Assembly: GCA_024679435.1 (NCBI GenBank)
Contig: JAIBDK010000064.1
Coordinates: 1 to 9,484, forward strand
DNA: 9,484 bases
DNA from: Gammaproteobacteria bacterium
GTDB taxonomy: Bacteria > Pseudomonadota > Gammaproteobacteria > Arenicellales > Poriferihabitantaceae
Direction of reading: 5' to 3'
How positions within the stretch are numbered: the first letter of the stretch is position 1; the number at the start of each line of letters is the position of its first letter. The notes under the pieces were generated by a model, which searched no databases, was not told where the DNA came from, and saw nothing but the letters and a program-made list of their open reading frames with translations. Positions 6,875 to 9,484 of this stretch are shown in pieces. The position numbers were made by a program, and so were the translations under genes.

Positions 6875-7621
6875 CGACGGAATCCTATGCCGGATTCCGC
6901 TGATTGACGCATTATCAGATAATAACCGAACAAAACATTCTGTGACTATATCGTCGTCGGGTTCTATCAGATGGTCCACTGATTCAGCGGGATAAAACTT
7001 TCTCCGAACGGCGGTTTTGATCCGGGTGCAATCCAGAGTGTTTACTCGGATATTGTTATTGTCACATTCGTCAACAAGGGTTTCACAGAGGTTTTCTATT
7101 CCTGCAAAGGCGCTACCGAGAGCTCCCCAGTAGGCTCGTCCTTTTCTACCAATGTCAAGAACCGGGAAAACAATGCTTGCTTGTTGGTTGCCATTGAGGG
7201 CAGGAAGCAGGGATTTAGTTAGATACATGGGTTTAATCAGTGACTGGTCGAGAGTTTTCTGCCAGATATCCATGCTTGAAAGAATCACTGGTGTAAGGGG
7301 TGTTCCCCACATTGCACAGTGCACCAATCCGTCCAGGGCCTTAACTTCCGCGGCGAGTGAATCCGCCAGCAACTGAAAATCCTGTGCGCTGGATTTAAGG
7401 ATATCAAATTCAACAATTATGGGTTCCGGATGTCCGGAATCACATATCAAGTCATAGGCTGAGTTCATGTCTCGTTGCTTGCGATCCAGCATGACAACAT
7501 TTGCACCATGCCGGGCAGAAGCGATGGCGATGGACCTGCCAAGGTCAGAACCGGCGCCGGTAATGACGATATTTTTGCCCGCTAGAATGTCTTGTTTGAG
7601 TTTGGCGTCTTGAATCATCAT
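6872..7621 (-). CDS. YciK-like short-chain dehydrogenase lacking the catalytic tetrad
   Basis: A 249-aa protein of SDR fold, closest by eye to E. coli YciK: LDGLVHCA, SIVFPVLDIGRKGRAYWGA, IRVNTLD and IKTAVRRKFYP align with the YciK segments LDGVLHNA, SLVFTSSSVGRQGRANWGA, LRVNCIN and TRTAMRASAFP. The usual active-site residues are changed: helix-E Asn to S127, Ser to L155, Tyr to L168 and Lys to F172. The cofactor loop TGxxxGxG reads TGAGSDLG (21-28), with Asp for the middle Gly, and NAG reads CAM (102-104). The frame is intact and full length, and similarity continues past each changed site, so it is not a frameshift artefact. It is probably a non-enzymatic or altered SDR; a normal yciK may be elsewhere. 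It is convergent with the glycosyltransferase gene and divergent from the M24 peptidase gene. ATG at 7621 or 7618 could start it; no good Shine-Dalgarno site is seen. Confidence 0.85.
   Translation of the reverse strand: MMIQDAKLKQDILAGKNIVITGAGSDLGRSIAIASARHGANVVMLDRKQRDMNSAYDLICDSGHPEPIIVEFDILKSSAQDFQLLADSLAAEVKALDGLVHCAMWGTPLTPVILSSMDIWQKTLDQSLIKPMYLTKSLLPALNGNQQASIVFPVLDIGRKGRAYWGALGSAFAGIENLCETLVDECDNNNIRVNTLDCTRIKTAVRRKFYPAESVDHLIEPDDDIVTECFVRLLSDNASISGIRHRIPS
6878..6899. repeat. 8-bp inverted repeat at the 3' end of the SDR gene
   Basis: CGGAATCC (6878-6885) and its exact reverse complement GGATTCCG (6892-6899) flank a 6-nt loop. It lies inside the last codons of the minus-strand SDR gene. 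Neither strand has a T-run directly after the stem, so it is not a textbook intrinsic terminator, though it could protect the 3' ends of the convergent transcripts. No other terminator is visible between the two convergent genes. Confidence 0.5.
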
Positions 7622-7795
7622 TTTGAGGTCTTTTTATCAATCCTGATTGTATATTTTTAGCCAATCTTTTGTTTGGGAAAAATCACAGGTTGTAAGCGAC
7701 TGGTAGAAAGTTGCCGGTTAGATGATGCGCAAAAGTGAAAACTGAAATAGAATCTGCCGAGCATAACAATCAGTTATTAGAATAGAGTTAATAAT
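7622..7795. promoter_or_regulatory. Divergent intergenic region expected to hold two promoters
   Basis: The SDR gene reads leftward and the M24 gene rightward from this 174-bp gap, so promoters for both should lie here. On the plus strand TAGAAT (7748-7753 and again 7778-7783) are -10-like boxes, but no convincing -35 stands at the right distance; the second is too close to the start codon. AGAG at 7784-7787 is a weak ribosome site 8 nt before the ATG at 7796. On the SDR side, CAATC-CT-GATTG (7638-7649) is a small hyphenated palindrome close to the SDR start. These are suggestions only. Confidence 0.3.
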
Positions 7796-8962
7796 ATGAC
7801 AGTACCAGATCGTGGGTTTCCTGTTTCCGAATTTGAACAAAGAACCAGGAAACTGCAAATAATAATGCGGGAGTCAGAGGTGGACGCAGTTTTACTCACC
7901 ACTGAACCTAATGTTCGTTACTTCACCGGTTTTCTGACCCAATTCTGGCAGAGTCCGACTCGGCCCTGGTTTCTAATTGTTCCGGCAGAAGGAAAACCCA
8001 TTGCTGTCATACCGGAAATCGGGGTAAGCGGAATGGCGCAGACCTGGGTTGACGATATTCGCGGCTGGCCTTCGCCACTGCCGGAAGATGATGGTATCTC
8101 TCTGTTGATTTCTGCAATTCAGGAATTGCCGGTCAGATTTGGACGAATTGGAATGACACTGGGTGCAGAAAGCTTTTTGCGCATGCCGATTAACAACTTT
8201 GAGCTTTTGAAAAGCGGATTGTTTCGATTTCAGTTCGTTGATATTGCCGATCGATTACATAATCTTAGGATGGTTAAATCGGATTTGGAAATTGCAAAAA
8301 CCCGATTTATTTGCAAAATCGTCTCCGCGTCATTTTTAGAGATGCCGGAATTTGCGTCTAGCGGGATGACCGAGTCAGAAATCGTGAGCGAGCTAAAAAT
8401 TAGAATTCTCGGCAAAGGTGCTGATTCTGTTTCCTATGTAGTGGCAGGTTCGGGTCCCGGAGGCTATGACAGCATTATCATGGGTCCCACCAGTCGGGTT
8501 GTCGAAGATGGCGATCTTATGATTATAGATACGGGGTCAACATATGACGGTTACTTCAGTGATTTTGATCGGAACTGGGCATTTGGGTACGCTGATGATG
8601 CCACTCTCAGGGCGCATGAAATAGTTTGGGATGCGACCGAAGCAGGGTTTAAAGCGGCTCGGCCCGGGGCAACGACCACAGACTTGTGGACTGCGATGAA
8701 CGATGTGATGATGGCGGGAGGCAGTCTGGGTAATGACGTCGGTAGGCTCGGTCATGGGCTTGGTATTGAGCTTACTGAGCGTCCTTCAAATACAGCGACA
8801 GATAATACGGTCCTAAAAGAAGGGATGGTAATGACGCTGGAACCCGGTATGGCATTTGCACCGGGCAAGCAGATGGTGCATGAAGAAAATATGGTCATTA
8901 CCGAGCATGGCGCTGAATGGTTGTCGATTCGTGCTGAGCGCGAGCTGGTGGTGATAAATTGA
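7796..8962 (+). CDS. M24 family metallopeptidase (Xaa-Pro peptidase/creatinase-like)
   Basis: A 388-aa protein with the two-domain layout of prolidase and aminopeptidase P: an N-terminal creatinase-type domain (about 1-155, with VDAVLLTTEPNVRYFTGF) and a C-terminal pita-bread domain (about 165-388). All five dinuclear metal ligands are visible: D245 and D256 in DTGSTYDGYFSD, H320 in GHGLG, E349 in LEPG and E363 in HEEN. The second active-site His of classical aminopeptidase P, in the segment after GHGLG, is not present; the sequence there reads IELTERP. This pattern is seen in M24 relatives acting on diverse amidinated or cyclic substrates, so the substrate is uncertain: an Xaa-Pro peptide or a small amide are both possible. 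No signal peptide, so cytoplasmic. It is a single-gene unit with its own terminator downstream. The ATG at 7796 is the natural start. Confidence 0.9.
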   Translation: MTVPDRGFPVSEFEQRTRKLQIIMRESEVDAVLLTTEPNVRYFTGFLTQFWQSPTRPWFLIVPAEGKPIAVIPEIGVSGMAQTWVDDIRGWPSPLPEDDGISLLISAIQELPVRFGRIGMTLGAESFLRMPINNFELLKSGLFRFQFVDIADRLHNLRMVKSDLEIAKTRFICKIVSASFLEMPEFASSGMTESEIVSELKIRILGKGADSVSYVVAGSGPGGYDSIIMGPTSRVVEDGDLMIIDTGSTYDGYFSDFDRNWAFGYADDATLRAHEIVWDATEAGFKAARPGATTTDLWTAMNDVMMAGGSLGNDVGRLGHGLGIELTERPSNTATDNTVLKEGMVMTLEPGMAFAPGKQMVHEENMVITEHGAEWLSIRAERELVVIN

Positions 8963-8986
8963 GGAAGCTAAAGTAAGGAAACTCTG

Positions 8987-9040
8987 CTGGGAAAGCTACA
9001 GCTTGGGGTTGGCCCCTGCAGCTTCCCCCAGTTTTGATTT
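8987..9040 (+). terminator. Hairpin terminator after the M24 gene, possibly bidirectional
   Basis: Starting 25 bp after the M24 stop codon, CTGGG (8987-8991) pairs with CCCAG (9027-9031), AAAGCT with AGCTT (inner arms around 8992-8997 and 9020-9024), and GGGG (9005-9008) with CCCC (9013-9016) across a TTGG loop, with an internal bulge. TTTT (9032-9035) and further T-rich sequence follow at once. It sits between convergent genes and might also serve leuB from the other strand, although the T-run there is poorer. Confidence 0.75.
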
Positions 9041-9060
9041 GCTGAAAGTGGCTCTTTAGT

Positions 9061-9484
9061 TTAAAGCGAGGCGACTACGCGATCACCAAATTCATCCGTA
9101 CTGACCATCGTTACATTAGCACCCGGCTTTGACAGGTCAGCTGTTGAGTAGCCAGCTGCAAAAACAGATTCCATCGCCTTCCAAAGATTGCTGGCTTCTT
9201 CTGACATCCCGAAACTCATTTCAAGCATCATTGCAACCGAGCCGATCATTGAATATGGATTGGCAATATTTTTTCCGGCGATATCGGGGGCTGATCCGTG
9301 AGAGGGTTCGTAGTAGGCTTTTTCAGGGCCCATACATGCAGAGGGCATCAGGCCCAATGATCCCAGGATTCCGCCCGCCTGATCGCTGAGAATATCGCCA
9401 AACATATTTTCCATAACCATAACATCAAACTGACCCGGGTTAAGGCAAAGGTGCGTCGCGGCTGCATCTACCAGCATATGATGG
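9061..9484 (-). CDS. leuB: 3-isopropylmalate dehydrogenase (LeuB), C-terminal part
   Basis: LeuB oxidises and decarboxylates 3-isopropylmalate with NAD in the third step of leucine biosynthesis, in the cytoplasm. The window holds the last 140 or so of an expected 355-365 residues; the frame stays open to the right-hand edge, with HHMLVDAAA continuing the family's active-site helix. Diagnostic blocks are ENMFGDILSDQAGG (about 9370-9408; the aspartates bind the divalent metal), LGSLGLMPSA, and GSAPDIAGKNIANP (about 9256-9297, NAD-binding loop). The C-terminus VSTDEFGDRVVASL is typical and ends at a TAA (9061-9063). The N-terminal half and start lie outside the window. leuCD would be expected upstream on the same strand but cannot be seen. 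Confidence 0.95.
   Translation of the reverse strand, partial: HHMLVDAAATHLCLNPGQFDVMVMENMFGDILSDQAGGILGSLGLMPSACMGPEKAYYEPSHGSAPDIAGKNIANPYSMIGSVAMMLEMSFGMSEEASNLWKAMESVFAAGYSTADLSKPGANVTMVSTDEFGDRVVASL

Noticed and set aside
7085..7150. Frameshift as the reason for the missing SDR active-site Tyr and Lys
   Set aside because: Reading the minus strand codon by codon, similarity to YciK holds on both sides (RKGRAYWGA before, IRVNTLD after) in one frame, so the substitutions are real.
7796..8962. DMSP lyase DddP identity for the M24 protein
   Set aside because: It shares the M24 fold but lacks the characteristic DddP sequence context around the metal sites and is shorter; generic M24 is the safe call.
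1..9484. A hidden defence, phage or mobile system
   Set aside because: All substantial frames belong to recognised chromosomal families; no integrase, transposase, terminal repeats, toxin-antitoxin pair or restriction gene was seen on either strand.

Overview
The window looks like a stretch of gammaproteobacterial chromosome of moderate GC content. The evidence is a poly(A) polymerase I of the beta/gamma-proteobacterial type, a YciO protein that is close to the Escherichia coli one along its whole length, and a yciO...rluB...yciK gene order that also occurs, with other genes interspersed, beside the E. coli trp/topA region. Single-gene motifs do not allow a reliable family or genus call. No phage, plasmid, transposon, CRISPR, rRNA or tRNA signature is visible.

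Left part (about 24-6783, all + strand): a compact run of housekeeping genes, pcnB - yciO - trpS - scpA - scpB - rluB - family 2 glycosyltransferase. Gaps range from 17 to 88 bp; scpB/rluB overlap by 20 bp and rluB/glycosyltransferase by an ATGA. It combines RNA end processing (PcnB), a TsaC/Sua5 paralogue (YciO), tRNA charging (TrpRS), the two non-SMC condensin subunits (ScpA, ScpB) and 23S rRNA pseudouridylation (RluB). The last gene, a glycosyltransferase, does not fit the theme but is translationally coupled to rluB.

Middle part (6784-7621): a short convergent junction with a 20-bp tandem duplication, then a minus-strand short-chain dehydrogenase of the YciK family. It keeps the fold and a full-length frame but has lost all four catalytic residues, so it is a candidate pseudoenzyme.

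Right part (7622-9484): a 174-bp divergent intergenic region, a plus-strand M24 metallopeptidase (prolidase/aminopeptidase P fold) with all five metal ligands, a strong hairpin terminator, and the 3' part of leuB on the minus strand running off the window edge.

I do not see a new multigene system. The best leads are an apparent AUU start codon on pcnB matching the unusual AUU start known for E. coli pcnB, a four-cysteine iron-sulfur-type motif in TrpRS, and the catalytically dead YciK-like SDR.
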